Of a DNA stretch of 64,000 bases, positions 55,223 through 64,000 are shown in pieces; within the stretch, counting starts at the first letter, position 1; each line of letters begins with the position of its first letter. Under the pieces are notes generated by a model, which did no database searches, was not told the DNA's origin, and saw only the letters and a list, made by a program, of their open reading frames with translations. Source of the stretch: Dactylonectria macrodidyma (lineage: Eukaryota > Ascomycota > Sordariomycetes > Hypocreales > Nectriaceae); contig JAGMUV010000005.1 in NCBI GenBank assembly GCA_020744425.1, forward strand, positions 3,844,001-3,908,000, in the 5' to 3' direction. The translations under genes were made by a program, and so were the position numbers.

Positions 55223-57993
55223 CTAGAGGGAAACCTTTGCCCCAATCCCCTCGCCGGTGTAATGAATCTCCTCTACCCAATTGCCTAACCTGATAGTGAC
55301 ATCCGCGACTGCATCCAGCTTGAGAGTCCCACCCAACGCTTTCCTGAGTTTGTCGTACCCAACGTGATCCGGCGACCACTGGACGGGTAGACGAGGAGTC
55401 TGCGAGCGTCCCGGTGGTGCGGCGAAGGATTCATCGTGAATAATCTGCCCGACAGGCTCTGTATGATTGTAAAAAGCAGTTGCGTTGATGTGTTCGATGT
55501 ACAATGTATTAAACTGCAGCGGTGAAACGAGTGTGAATGTTGCAGAAGATGAAAAAATGTGAAAGGTAGCATCGGCAATGAAACGTTGCTTCACGTCGTC
55601 GTCTTCGCCAGGGATTCTAATTCGTGGAGTCGGGATTGTGAAGTTGATCTTTGACAGGGCCTCTCCAATTTGTGGCACCGTTGGAATGCTGCCTCGGTGA
55701 GCTTTAGCTGTCATGGTCGTGTTTTTGCCAGACACGTAATCTGACAGAAGCTTGCGGCCGATTTTGTGCGCCTTCTCTCCTCCAAACCGCATCGGGTCCC
55801 AAGTTGAGCGAACCAACATATTTGTGTTGTTGCCCAGACCGAAATCAACGTTCGTGGCAACCGCCTCCCCGAGAATTTCGCCTTCGTGAAGAATGTGGAT
55901 GTTGATGTAAGGAACGACAGCAGTATACTCTGTTGGGTTTGTAATGTTGACTAGGGCCTGCAAATGAACACCCGTTTCGCTGGTGTTCAAAATCTGTATC
56001 TCCCCAACCTGTGGGTTCAACTGAGCGAACGCATCGCCAGGTAACCCTGCTACCAAGTTAGCCTCTGACTCGAGTCAAGGCGTGAGGCAATGATAGGAAA
56101 TACTTGGGCGAATCGTGGAGATGAATCATCGTCACAGGGAGTTTATGAGATTACCGAACGAGGACGGACCGTTTACTGGAATCTTGCCCTCCGCGGGGAC
56201 ATTCTTGATGGTCAATATGCCGAGCACCGTGGAAACCCTGACATCAACAGTCGCCTCGACATCTAGAGTGAGGTCTTCATTGCCGAACAGTAACTTCTGC
56301 ATGACCTCGCTGAAGACATCGCTGTCCGTAATCGTTAAGGGTACGTCGACGACTCTCGAGGTGATATTGAGCAGATTCTCATCACCCTCGGAGTCAACTT
56401 TGGTCGAGTTGGCTTTTTCCCAATGACGCAAGTGCAAGACACCGAACTTGCGCTTCTCGTAGGACAAGTCGGCGGTGGCGCGTAAGCTATCGACTCCTAG
56501 GTCGACATTCAGCTCAGGAGGGACAACTGCGAGTACTTCGGTCGTGCCGGAGATTCGCGGTTCGCTGTTGGGGTCCTTCGCATCGGCGAATGGATCTGGC
56601 AGCTTGAAGTCGACATCGGTGATGGAGAAGTTGCGAATGAAGCTGTCAAAAGACCGTCCCGGAAAGTCGATTGGAACTGTGATGCTTTCGAGAATCTCAG
56701 ATATCCATTCAGGTGTCTCCGAATTATTGGATCTTTTCCCGCGAACGAAAACCTGGGCGTCTTGGCCATGGAGGTAATGCTCCATAAATTCATCTAGGGG
56801 GGATGACTTGGAGTGTGGGCAAACTCGTGTGAGCGACTCTGGAATCTCTCTGACGATACCTTGAGCTTCTGCCTTAACGTCTTTGTTGGCACGGACCTTG
56901 ACGATGTCGGTCGTGGCATCGGCCACGCTGATGGATGGGAGTGACAAATCGCAGTTGGGAACCAGAACTTCGAACCCGAGGGATGGAACTTCAAGTGAGA
57001 CCGGGAAGTCGTTGTGCACGGTGACTGACACATCCGCCTGTATTGCCTGTCGTCCAGTACCATCGACTGGAACATCGTGAAGATCGAGTCGGTCTATCTT
57101 GTAGGCCGGTAATGAAGGGATATCGGTCGCTGCAAGGGGTGTTAGTGGCTTTTTCGTGGAATGTAGTTGCTCGAATTAGATTAAAATAACGTCTTCTGGC
57201 CAAAGTACAAAGAAGCAAAGGAACGGTAGAGAGATTGACCTTCAAAAACCATGGTTTCAGCCACGTCGTGAGCCCCCAAGGGAAAAATGCCCGACTTGAG
57301 CCGGATCTTGGTTTTGCCAACAACCTTGAGCAGCTCGAGTTTTCCATCCAACCAATCGTTTGCGATTTTGCGGATATCCTCTGCAGCACCAGGTTGAATA
57401 TTGGTCACAAAGTTCAGCTCAGTGGTGTGTCCGTCCACAATATCTACAACCAGGGAAGGGATGACAGCGGTGCCACCCAGGGCATCGCCATAGTCGGGCA
57501 AAAACACGTGAACTGTTGTCTCGTCCGTCTCAAGCTTCCGCATAAGGCCAGTGACGGCCTGGCCAATACGACGAGAGTTTTTGTCCTCAACGCGGGAGCC
57601 TTCAAGGCGAACATTGGCTTGGACCCGGGCCCAAATTCCAGTAGAGGTGATGTTCTCGATGGACAGGTTCGTCGGCTCGAGGACGGCGGCGTTCTCAGCG
57701 TACTTCTGAACAGCGGGAGGGACGATGAATCCGAGGAAGATGATCAGGATAACGAGTATAGCGAGGATCGTCATGGCGATAATGGAGGGCCATCGCAAGG
57801 GTGACTGGGGCTTGGCGTCGTCCTTCTTCGACCAGGGCCAGAGACTCCACGCCTTGGCCTTGGGCGGGGTGCCGGTACTCCCATTGGTCTCTCCATCATA
57901 GTGGTCGGGATTTCCAAGAAGCGGCGATGACTCCGTGGCCGTATCTGCGTGGTCGGGAGAGATGAGAGGAGTCCTCTCGTCGGTGGCGGACAT
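55223..57993 (-). CDS. Large DUF3712 single-pass membrane protein, likely vacuolar
   Basis: Exons 57993-57240, 57129-56155 and 56046-55223 (or 56049-) encode 850 or 851 residues. The cytosolic N-terminus (about 75 residues) contains ERTPLI and ESSPLL, both fitting the acidic dileucine [DE]xxxL[LI] sorting signal. One membrane helix follows (IIAMTILAILVILIIFLGFIV). The remaining 750 residues are luminal: repeated LEA-2/DUF3712 beta-sandwich blocks (IENITSTGIWARVQANVRLEG, KIDRLDLHDVPVDGTG, IEILNT-like IQILNTSETGVHLQALVNITNPTEYT) with several N-glycosylation sites. Type II single-pass proteins of this build occur in the vacuole; yeast Tag1 (Ylr173w) is a possible relative, but this is inference. 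The acceptor of intron 2 is a tandem NAGNAG (TAGCAG). Database annotations as pre-rRNA processing protein are not supported by the topology. Confidence 0.8.
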
Positions 57994-59104
57994 GTTGGGC
58001 TTTAGGCTGTGGCTGGGGTCACGCGGCTGCATAAATGGAGATGAAGATGCGCTCGATGCGCTCGATGCGCAGAGTCCAGAGCCGCAGCAGTAGTCTTCAA
58101 GGTAGTTGTGGCACTCGTCGAGGATGAAAAGGACGCGATCTAGAATGCTCGTGAGGTGCGAATTCCACAGGTGATGGCGCGCAAAGAGTTGTAGATGTTA
58201 ATGTGAAGATCAAGGTTGGCTGGTGAGATTCGTCATCGATGGCCAAGTCACCCCAGTGTGGCAGATCGATAGAGGAAGCGGGTGGGGACGATCCCGATTG
58301 GCTGTTGGTGGGGCTTATCCAGGAACGGACCCTTGAGGCTTGGCCCCAGCATTCCAGCGTTACACCGCGCTCAGAGTTTGGTTGGGGAACTGTGGCGCTC
58401 ACTAGCCATATTGCCCCAGGACTGAACCCGCCGCCCTGTGGCTGTGCAGCCGTGTGAAAGAACTGAGTTTCAGGATAGGCAAGGTGCCGTCCTGAGAGCT
58501 CGACAGCAGCATTTTAGCACGAGAACATCGAGCGACTTAAAGGTGAGGTTGCTAGGTTCCAAATACGTGAAAGAATGCATGCAAATACCTTGCTGAAAAT
58601 TGTAATGTTGTGTGTAGCAATCATACGAGGCCTTGCCACAACTCTTACAGAGGCCCTGCCTTAGACAGCAGCCCATGGTGTTACGCTTGTCATGCCGTCC
58701 TCAGCAAAACTTCACCGCCCAACAATAGCCCTGTAAGTCCTTCCACGTAGTGCGCAGGAGCCTCCGATATAGGGCGTTCTCAGTGACGTGCACCCCTGCC
58801 AGCGCCGACCCCTCCAGGGCGGTCGGTCTTGACCCAACCAACCAATCGACCACCATTGGAAATTTCGCATCCGCGAGACAGATGCACGTCGATGACTCTT
58901 CATACCAACAAGTAAATCGGTGACTCCTGTAAAAACTCGTCTTCCACGTTTGAATTGGTTCTCACTCAGCCTCTTTCTCATTTCAATTCATACCATTGAT
59001 CTTACAGAGCCAGCCTCTTGCACTCTCCATTGCCCCTCCTTCCCCCAGAAGCATTTGCTCACTCTCCAATCTTCTTCACCTCACCAAACCTCCAATTTCT
59101 CACT
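57994..59104. other. Divergent intergenic region between the DUF3712 gene and OTC
   Basis: About 1.1 kb. The left part is the leader and promoter of the DUF3712 gene, including a short CGATGCG-type repeat near 58050. The right 150 bases are CT-rich OTC leader. No gene was found. Confidence 0.5.
58893..58927. promoter_or_regulatory. Pair of near-consensus CPC1/Gcn4-type sites upstream of OTC
   Basis: TGACTCT (58893-58899) and TGACTCC (58921-58927) each match six of seven bases of TGACTCA, the site used by Gcn4/CPC1 in the cross-pathway control of amino-acid genes. They lie about 180-210 bases upstream of the OTC start codon. Each is imperfect, so support rests on pairing and position. Confidence 0.35.
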
Positions 59105-60284
59105 ATGAAGGGGCCAGCTCTCCGAATCGCTCAAGGGGTCATCAATGGCATCCAAAAGCGAGCCTACTCACAGGCCTCTGCCGCCCCCCGACATCTCATG
59201 ACCATTGCCGATCTCACTCCTACTGAGTTTGCCAATTTGGTTCGGAATGCTGCCTCTCACAAAGCAGCCATCAAAGACGGTGCGCCGCACAACTCCCTCA
59301 ACAATGGTCTGCTGGGTCAGACTGTTGCCATGATGTTCAACAAGCGAAGCACTCGTACGCGAGTTTCCACCGAAGCTGCCGTCAACATGCTCGGTGGTCA
59401 CCCCATGTTCTTGGGCAAAGATGATATCCAGCTGGGTGTAAGCACAAAGTACCCGCCGCGCCCAGGGTCCCGGCAAAGCTAACACCCTTTACCAAAGGTC
59501 AATGAGTCGCTCTATGATACCTCAGTCGTCATCTCATCCATGACTTCTTGTATGGTTGCCCGAGTTGGGCCTCACTCTGACGTCGCCAACCTCGCCAAGC
59601 ACTCGAGCGTTCCCGTCATCAACGCTCTCTCCGATGACTTCCACCCTCTCCAGACCATTGCTGATTTCCTCACCCTCCACGAGACCTTCCCGTCATCGAG
59701 TGCTATTGGCTCCAGCCTCGGGCTCGATGGCCTTAAGATTGCCTGGGTCGGCGATGCCAACAACGTCCTCTTCGATCTGGCCATCGGCTGCATCAAGATG
59801 GGCGTTGACATCGCTGTTGCCGCTCCCAAGGGCTACGAGATCCCGAGTGCCATGAAGCAGCTCATCCTCTCGACCGCCGAGGGTGTCAAGTCTCCTGGCA
59901 AGCTTACCGAGACTGCTGTTCCCGAGGAGGCTGTCAAGGACGCCAACGTCCTGGTCACTGATACCTGGGTTTCCATGGGCCAGGAGACCGAGACGCAGAA
60001 GCGACTGAAGGACTTTGCCGGGTTCCAAATCACCAACGACCTCGCCAAGCGGGGAGGCGCCAAGGAGGACTGGAAGTTCATGCACTGCCTGCCCCGACAC
60101 CCCGAGGAAGTTGCCGACGAGGTCTTCTACAGCTCTCGATCCCTGGTCTTCCCCGAGGCCGAGAACCGACTCTGGGCCGCTCTTTGTGAGTTTTTCCATC
60201 GATTTTCTACTTGTGTAAACCCATTTTTGCTAACATTAACTAGCCGCCTTAGAAGGGTTCGTTATCAACAAGGGCAAGTTCTAA
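59105..60284 (+). CDS. arg-12: Ornithine carbamoyltransferase, mitochondrial
   Basis: Three exons (59105-59437, 59498-60185, 60244-60284) give 353 residues. A mitochondrial presequence (MKGPALRIAQGVINGIQKRAYSQAS) precedes the enzyme. The carbamoyl-phosphate loop STRTR is at 82-86. The ornithine-binding motif DTWVSMGQE is at 265-273 and the HCLP catalytic motif at 307-310 in HCLPRHPEEV. The last exon adds only SALEGFVINKGKF, separated by an intron of 58 nt. The enzyme makes citrulline from ornithine and carbamoyl phosphate in the matrix (arginine synthesis). It is named arg-12 in Neurospora and ARG3 in yeast. The gene converges with ILV6 with a 185-base gap. Confidence 0.96.
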
Positions 60285-60469
60285 ATCCAAACAGGATAAA
60301 TAAAAAAGTGTATGTTGTATCTCTACGTAAGGATTCCCGAGTCATTTGCAGGAGGAGAAGGAGGAGCACTGGCGTACGAACAAAAATAGTGTTTGGAATT
60401 AAATCAACTAAACCCATCCGTCTCTCGCCGTACTCCATGGGCCTAGAGGGCCATCCAAGATATCGTGAC

Positions 60470-61472
60470 TTAACCAGGAGGGAGCTGGCTAGCGTCAACA
60501 ACCTCATCCGCCTCCTTTACGATGGACTCGTCATCATTCTCAGCCAGCGGGGTTCGGGGCAGTGCCATCAGGCCGGTGCGAGCCGACTCGAGGATGCCAA
60601 AGGGAGTGATAAGCTTAAGGAACGAGTCGATACGCGACTGCTTAGCGGAGCTAGGGGATCAAGTCAGCATCATGCGATGGAGGGATGGTGGGCCTTGTGG
60701 TATTGACATACATCTCGACAATGCAACTGTTAGTGCTGATATCCAAAACCTTGCCACCAAACTGGTGAGCGAAGTATGTGATGGACTTGAGATGCTCATG
60801 TTTGTGGCGAAGGGCCTGACTGACAGCGAGCTTGCTGGGGTGGAAGTCCTTGGCGCTATCCGTGATGCTCCTGTCGATGCCCTCGTGGGCCCAGTCGACG
60901 TCGGTCTCGCCAGCCGTGATCTCGCGGTGGTGAGCCAGGAGCTCCTCAAAGTACTCGGGACCAAGGATGTTGACCTTGGCGAGCAGAAGCTCACGCTGGA
61001 CCAGAGCGGCGTTGGTGTAGTCAAGGACAGCCCAGACGGGGACGAGATCCTCGAGCTGCCTCCGGGCCTGCTCGACGACGCCGTCCTGGCCAGTCAGGAC
61101 GATGGTCATACGGGAGAGGTCATCGACCTCGGTGTTGCAGACGACGAGAGAGTCGATATTGAAGCCGCGGGCGGCGAGAATGCCCGAGACGCGGGACAAG
61201 ACACCGGGCTCGTTCTGGACGAGGCAGTTGAGGATGTGGCGCTTGGGAGGGGCCATGGACGGCGTCGGGGTCTCATAGAGGATGTTGGAGACGGCGGCCT
61301 GGGCGGACCACGCGGGCGGCTGGTCGCTCACAGGAAGAGGCGCTGAGCGGCGACGAAGGGCCTTGTAGGCGATGGCCGAAGTCGAGCTGGAGGAGCTATA
61401 TCGAACAGCCGAGGGGGCGGTCCTGGCGGCGGCCCATCGCAGGGACGCGGTCAAGGGCCGAAGCGAGGCCAT
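60470..61472 (-). CDS. ILV6: Acetolactate synthase regulatory subunit, mitochondrial
   Basis: Exons 61472-60712 and 60650-60470 encode 313 residues. The Arg/Ser-rich N-terminus (MASLRPLTASLRWAAARTAPSAVRYSSSSS) is a mitochondrial presequence. An ACT domain spans about 78-155 (RHILNCLVQNEPGVLSRVSGILAARGFNIDSLVV), which binds valine for feedback control. A second ACT-like part follows, ending in VLDISTNSCIVEI and the conserved SAKQSRIDSFLKLITPFGILESARTGLMALPRTP encoded by exon 2. The subunit activates the Ilv2 catalytic subunit and confers valine sensitivity in branched-chain amino-acid synthesis. A perfect TGACTCA site lies 113 bases upstream of the start codon. Confidence 0.95.
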
Positions 61473-62454
61473 CTTGCAAGGGGCTGGGAGAACAAAAGGG
61501 TTCTCTGGCCGGACAAGATGCTTCTCAAAGGCGATTGAGGTCGAGTGAAGATTCAATGGATCGTGGATATGGAGGGAAAGCCCGTGACTCAGGGAGGAGT
61601 AGGGTGTCCCGAAAAAAATCAATGGGTCGCCGATAGGCCGGTGACCGGAGGGCGCTTGAGGCTCGCGACTGGGGTGCGCACGGACGCCTCGGTACCTGGT
61701 CTCTGGTACAAGATGGTATCTCTGGCTTGCTATCTCGTTCGGTGTATATTTGACAATGTGGCAATAAAGGTACTATTCTAATGGCAATGGTGCCGTCGGT
61801 GCTGATAAGCTCGGATGCTCTACGGCCGCAGTCGAGCTAGTTTGGTGAGCAGCCTCCGCAACAAACAGATTGTCCGTCCGCCTCCTCTCTCTCCTCTCCT
61901 CCCCTCCCCGCGCGATTGTGACAGGCCCAGCGTCGCAAACCCGTGAAATTCCCCAGATTCGCTTGCTTGGATAGTACGAACCCATGCAAGGCTGAGCCAC
62001 AAAAAGCCCCAAGCCGTCCAATGGGCGTTGCGGTGTTGCTCAACTGACGCTTGCAGCTTGTCTTGTGGCGTCGTGCAGCCACAGTTTGAGACACACTCAT
62101 ATGGCCTGAAACCGTGGCTCAAGCATTCCGGTTTCGCGCCGATGCGCTAACGTGCAACCAGCCACATGTGGCGGAAGGCTGACTGCTCCTGTGAGGCTTT
62201 GCACGAGCCAAACTAAGTATCCGCCAGTAGCCTTTCCTGACCACCTTGCCAGCCATCCAGCTCCACTCGCATACAGCGACCCTTCTGCGCTGCCATTTTT
62301 TTATACGTGCTTCCAGCATTCGATCATCGCGACTCGCCAGCGTCGCCCTTCACCTTCTCGGCCGTCTACCGACCTGCCTAAATTATATACCGAGTCGCAA
62401 CCAGATTCTGCAAACACCATCTCCAGAGGCTCCTCCCATTGGGCGCACCAAGCC
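61473..62454. other. Divergent promoter region of ILV6 and the KH-domain gene
   Basis: 982 bases between divergent starts. It contains the TGACTCA site annotated separately. The right end is CT/CGCC-rich leader of the KH gene. No additional gene was recognised. Confidence 0.5.
61585..61591. promoter_or_regulatory. CPC1/Gcn4-type site (TGACTCA) upstream of ILV6
   Basis: A perfect match to TGACTCA, the recognition site of Gcn4 and its filamentous homologue CPC1/CpcA, lies 113 bases upstream of the ILV6 ATG. Branched-chain synthesis genes are classical targets of this cross-pathway control, so position and context both support a working site. One seven-base match alone can occur by chance in a region of this size. 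Confidence 0.55.
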
Positions 62455-64000
62455 ATGGACGACTCCGAACGCCGAACCGTGAAGCGCTCGCGCTTCGACC
62501 AGACCGAGCCGGAACCCAAGCGAGCGTCGCGCTTCGATCGACGCTCACGCTCTCCGCCAGCGAGGCGCTCTGAATCGGGCAGAGATCGAAGCCCTCTCGC
62601 TCACGACGCCGCCCTTGAGCCTAAGAAGTCACCGGCGGACGCTGCTGCTGCTGCTGGTACGTGCCGTGCTCTGTTTGCGATGTATCTTGGCATCAACCTT
62701 GGCCTGCCTCTGCTCATTGTAGGCTCTCGTGTCGCTAACCAATCTCTAGCTGCCGCTGCTGCAAAGATCAATGCCCAGCTTCAGGCCCGCAAGGGAATTC
62801 AGCACGTCGATGTCCCCCCGATCAGAAACGCGAGCCCCCCGCCCACCAGGCCTGCGCCGGCATCGAACAACTCGGCCCATCCACCACCTGCGCTCGACGG
62901 TGAGATGTACGTTGCGGATGGCGACTACATCCAGGACATCGAGGTCAACGACCTGCGGAACCGCTATCTGCTGACCAAGGGGTCGACCCAGCAAATGGTA
63001 AATACTCTTGATTGTTCACTGATGCTCTCAGAGCCGTCCTCCCGGACTCCTGTACATCCGAGTCGAGAATATCATGCTTACTTGGCTTGATAGCTCGCCT
63101 CAGCACCCCCTTCGATGCTCCTGCTGACTCCCGCTTGATTTAGATTAACGAAGAAACCGGCGCTGGTACGCAACCCTCCTAACCTATTACCGTAGGGATA
63201 TCATGTTGACTTTGCAAGATGTCACGACTCGTGGCAGTTATTACCCCAACAAGAGCATGGCGACGGCCGCTGTGAGAATATCCGTCTCTATAAAGTCACG
63301 AATCGTCGTCTCTAACGCAGTCTTAGAACCCCCCGTTGTACTTGCATGTGACGAGCACCTCCAAGCAAGGCCTCGAGTCTGCTGTCGCCAAGATCCAAGA
63401 AATGATTCAGCAAGAACTTCCCCAGCTGGTGGACGAGCGACGATTCCGACGCCGGGATCAAGAACAGGTTGAGCGTGATGAGTTTGGACGCGTAATTTAC
63501 CCTTCCATTCCATGTCCAGTTCAAACATGTAAGCTAACGGAGCCCTTACAGCGTAAATGGCCCGAAGAAAAGATCCCGATCACCTTGGAGCCAGTTCAAG
63601 GATTCAACCTGCGTGCCCAGGTTGTGGGACACGGCGGTGCCTATGTTAAGCATATCCAGCAGGAGACGGGCTGCCGCGTGCAAATCAAGGGTCGCGGATC
63701 CGGCTATCTCGAAGCGGCGACGAACCGAGAAAGCGATGAGGATATGTTCCTCCATGTCACGTAGGCATCTCGACTGATAAACTCTAGAATGTGACACTGA
63801 CAACCCCATTACTAGTGGTCCTGATGCAAGCATGGTTGAGAAGGCCAAGGAGCTTTGCGAAGACTTGATAGCAAATGTCACGGAGCAGTACGAAGAGTTC
63901 AAGAGCCGTCCACCTCGCTATGGCGGTGACCGTGGTTATGGCGACCGAGGCGGATATGGCGGCGATCGTGGCTATGGAGATCGAGGTGGCTACGGAGATC
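62455..64000 (+). CDS. KH-domain RNA-binding protein (KHDC4/BLOM7-like), 5' part
   Basis: Seven exons are visible (62455-62656, 62750-62997, 63144-63165, 63219-63271, 63327-63491, 63552-63760, 63816-64000 and beyond); the gene is cut by the window end after about 361 codons. The N-terminus is an Arg/Ser-type segment (KRSRFDQTEPEPKRASRFDRRSRSPPARRS). KH1 spans EVNDLRNRYLLTKGSTQQMINEETGADVTTRGSYYP and LYLHVTSTSKQGLESAVAKIQEMI, lacking a standard GXXG. KH2 has GHGG in QVVGHGGAYVKHIQQETGCRVQIKGRGSGYLEAA. A Gly/Tyr/Arg/Asp repeat tail (YGGDRGYGDRGG) begins at the end. Paired KH domains of this type occur in splicing-linked KHDC4/BLOM7. Exon 3 is just 22 nt. The protein is probably nuclear. Confidence 0.85.

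Overview
This window is nuclear DNA from a filamentous ascomycete, most likely a Sordariomycete and perhaps Hypocreales. Evidence seen in the sequence: short introns (about 48-170 nt) with GT...CTAAC...YAG signals, intergenic spaces of 0.2-4 kb, and pyrimidine-rich leaders. A secreted glucoamylase with a starch-binding domain, a GatC-type subunit and a Hub1-binding Snu66 also fit. The placement below phylum is inference. Intron-exon structures were worked out by hand from splice signals, conserved protein sequence and frame arithmetic. No plasmid, phage, CRISPR or clear transposon was seen.

Layout. 0-16 kb: a truncated secreted DJ-1/PfpI protein, a bHLH transcription factor, a TMEM135-type membrane protein, GET2 and SEC31. 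16-21.3 kb: a dense block with a Cyp33-like RRM protein, an NDUFA4/MLRQ-like protein divergent from COX12, SDE2, and ribosomal protein S10. 21-35 kb: gene-poor, with a ten-exon polyol/alcohol dehydrogenase carrying an unusual acidic tail, a small putative membrane protein and a soluble DUF3712-like protein. 35-47 kb: a HUL4-like HECT ligase, a mitoribosomal protein divergent from the GTPase GEP3, YPI1, a mitochondrial GatC, and alpha-SNAP (SEC17). 47-58 kb: a tRNA-like element, glucoamylase, SNU66, a small orphan and a large DUF3712 membrane protein. 59-64 kb: convergent ornithine carbamoyltransferase and acetolactate synthase regulatory subunit genes, then a KH-domain protein cut by the window edge.

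How the genes work together. These are mostly housekeeping functions: ER and COPII traffic (GET2, SEC31, SEC17), mitochondrial translation and respiration (mL61/mS25-type protein, GEP3, GatC, NDUFA4-like, COX12), splicing (SDE2, SNU66, RRM and KH proteins), protein control (HUL4, YPI1) and mitochondrial amino-acid synthesis (OTC, ILV6). Several head-to-head pairs share short promoters and join related functions. The clearest are NDUFA4-like/COX12 and mitoribosomal protein/GEP3.

The most interesting features are in gene structure. COX12 appears to contain a 3-nt exon and the dehydrogenase a 5-nt exon, both flanked by introns with complete signals. Glucoamylase has a GC-AG intron. No wholly new system could be demonstrated. 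The best leads are the microexons, the tailed dehydrogenase, the DUF3712 pair and the small membrane-protein candidates at 26.8-29.1 kb.
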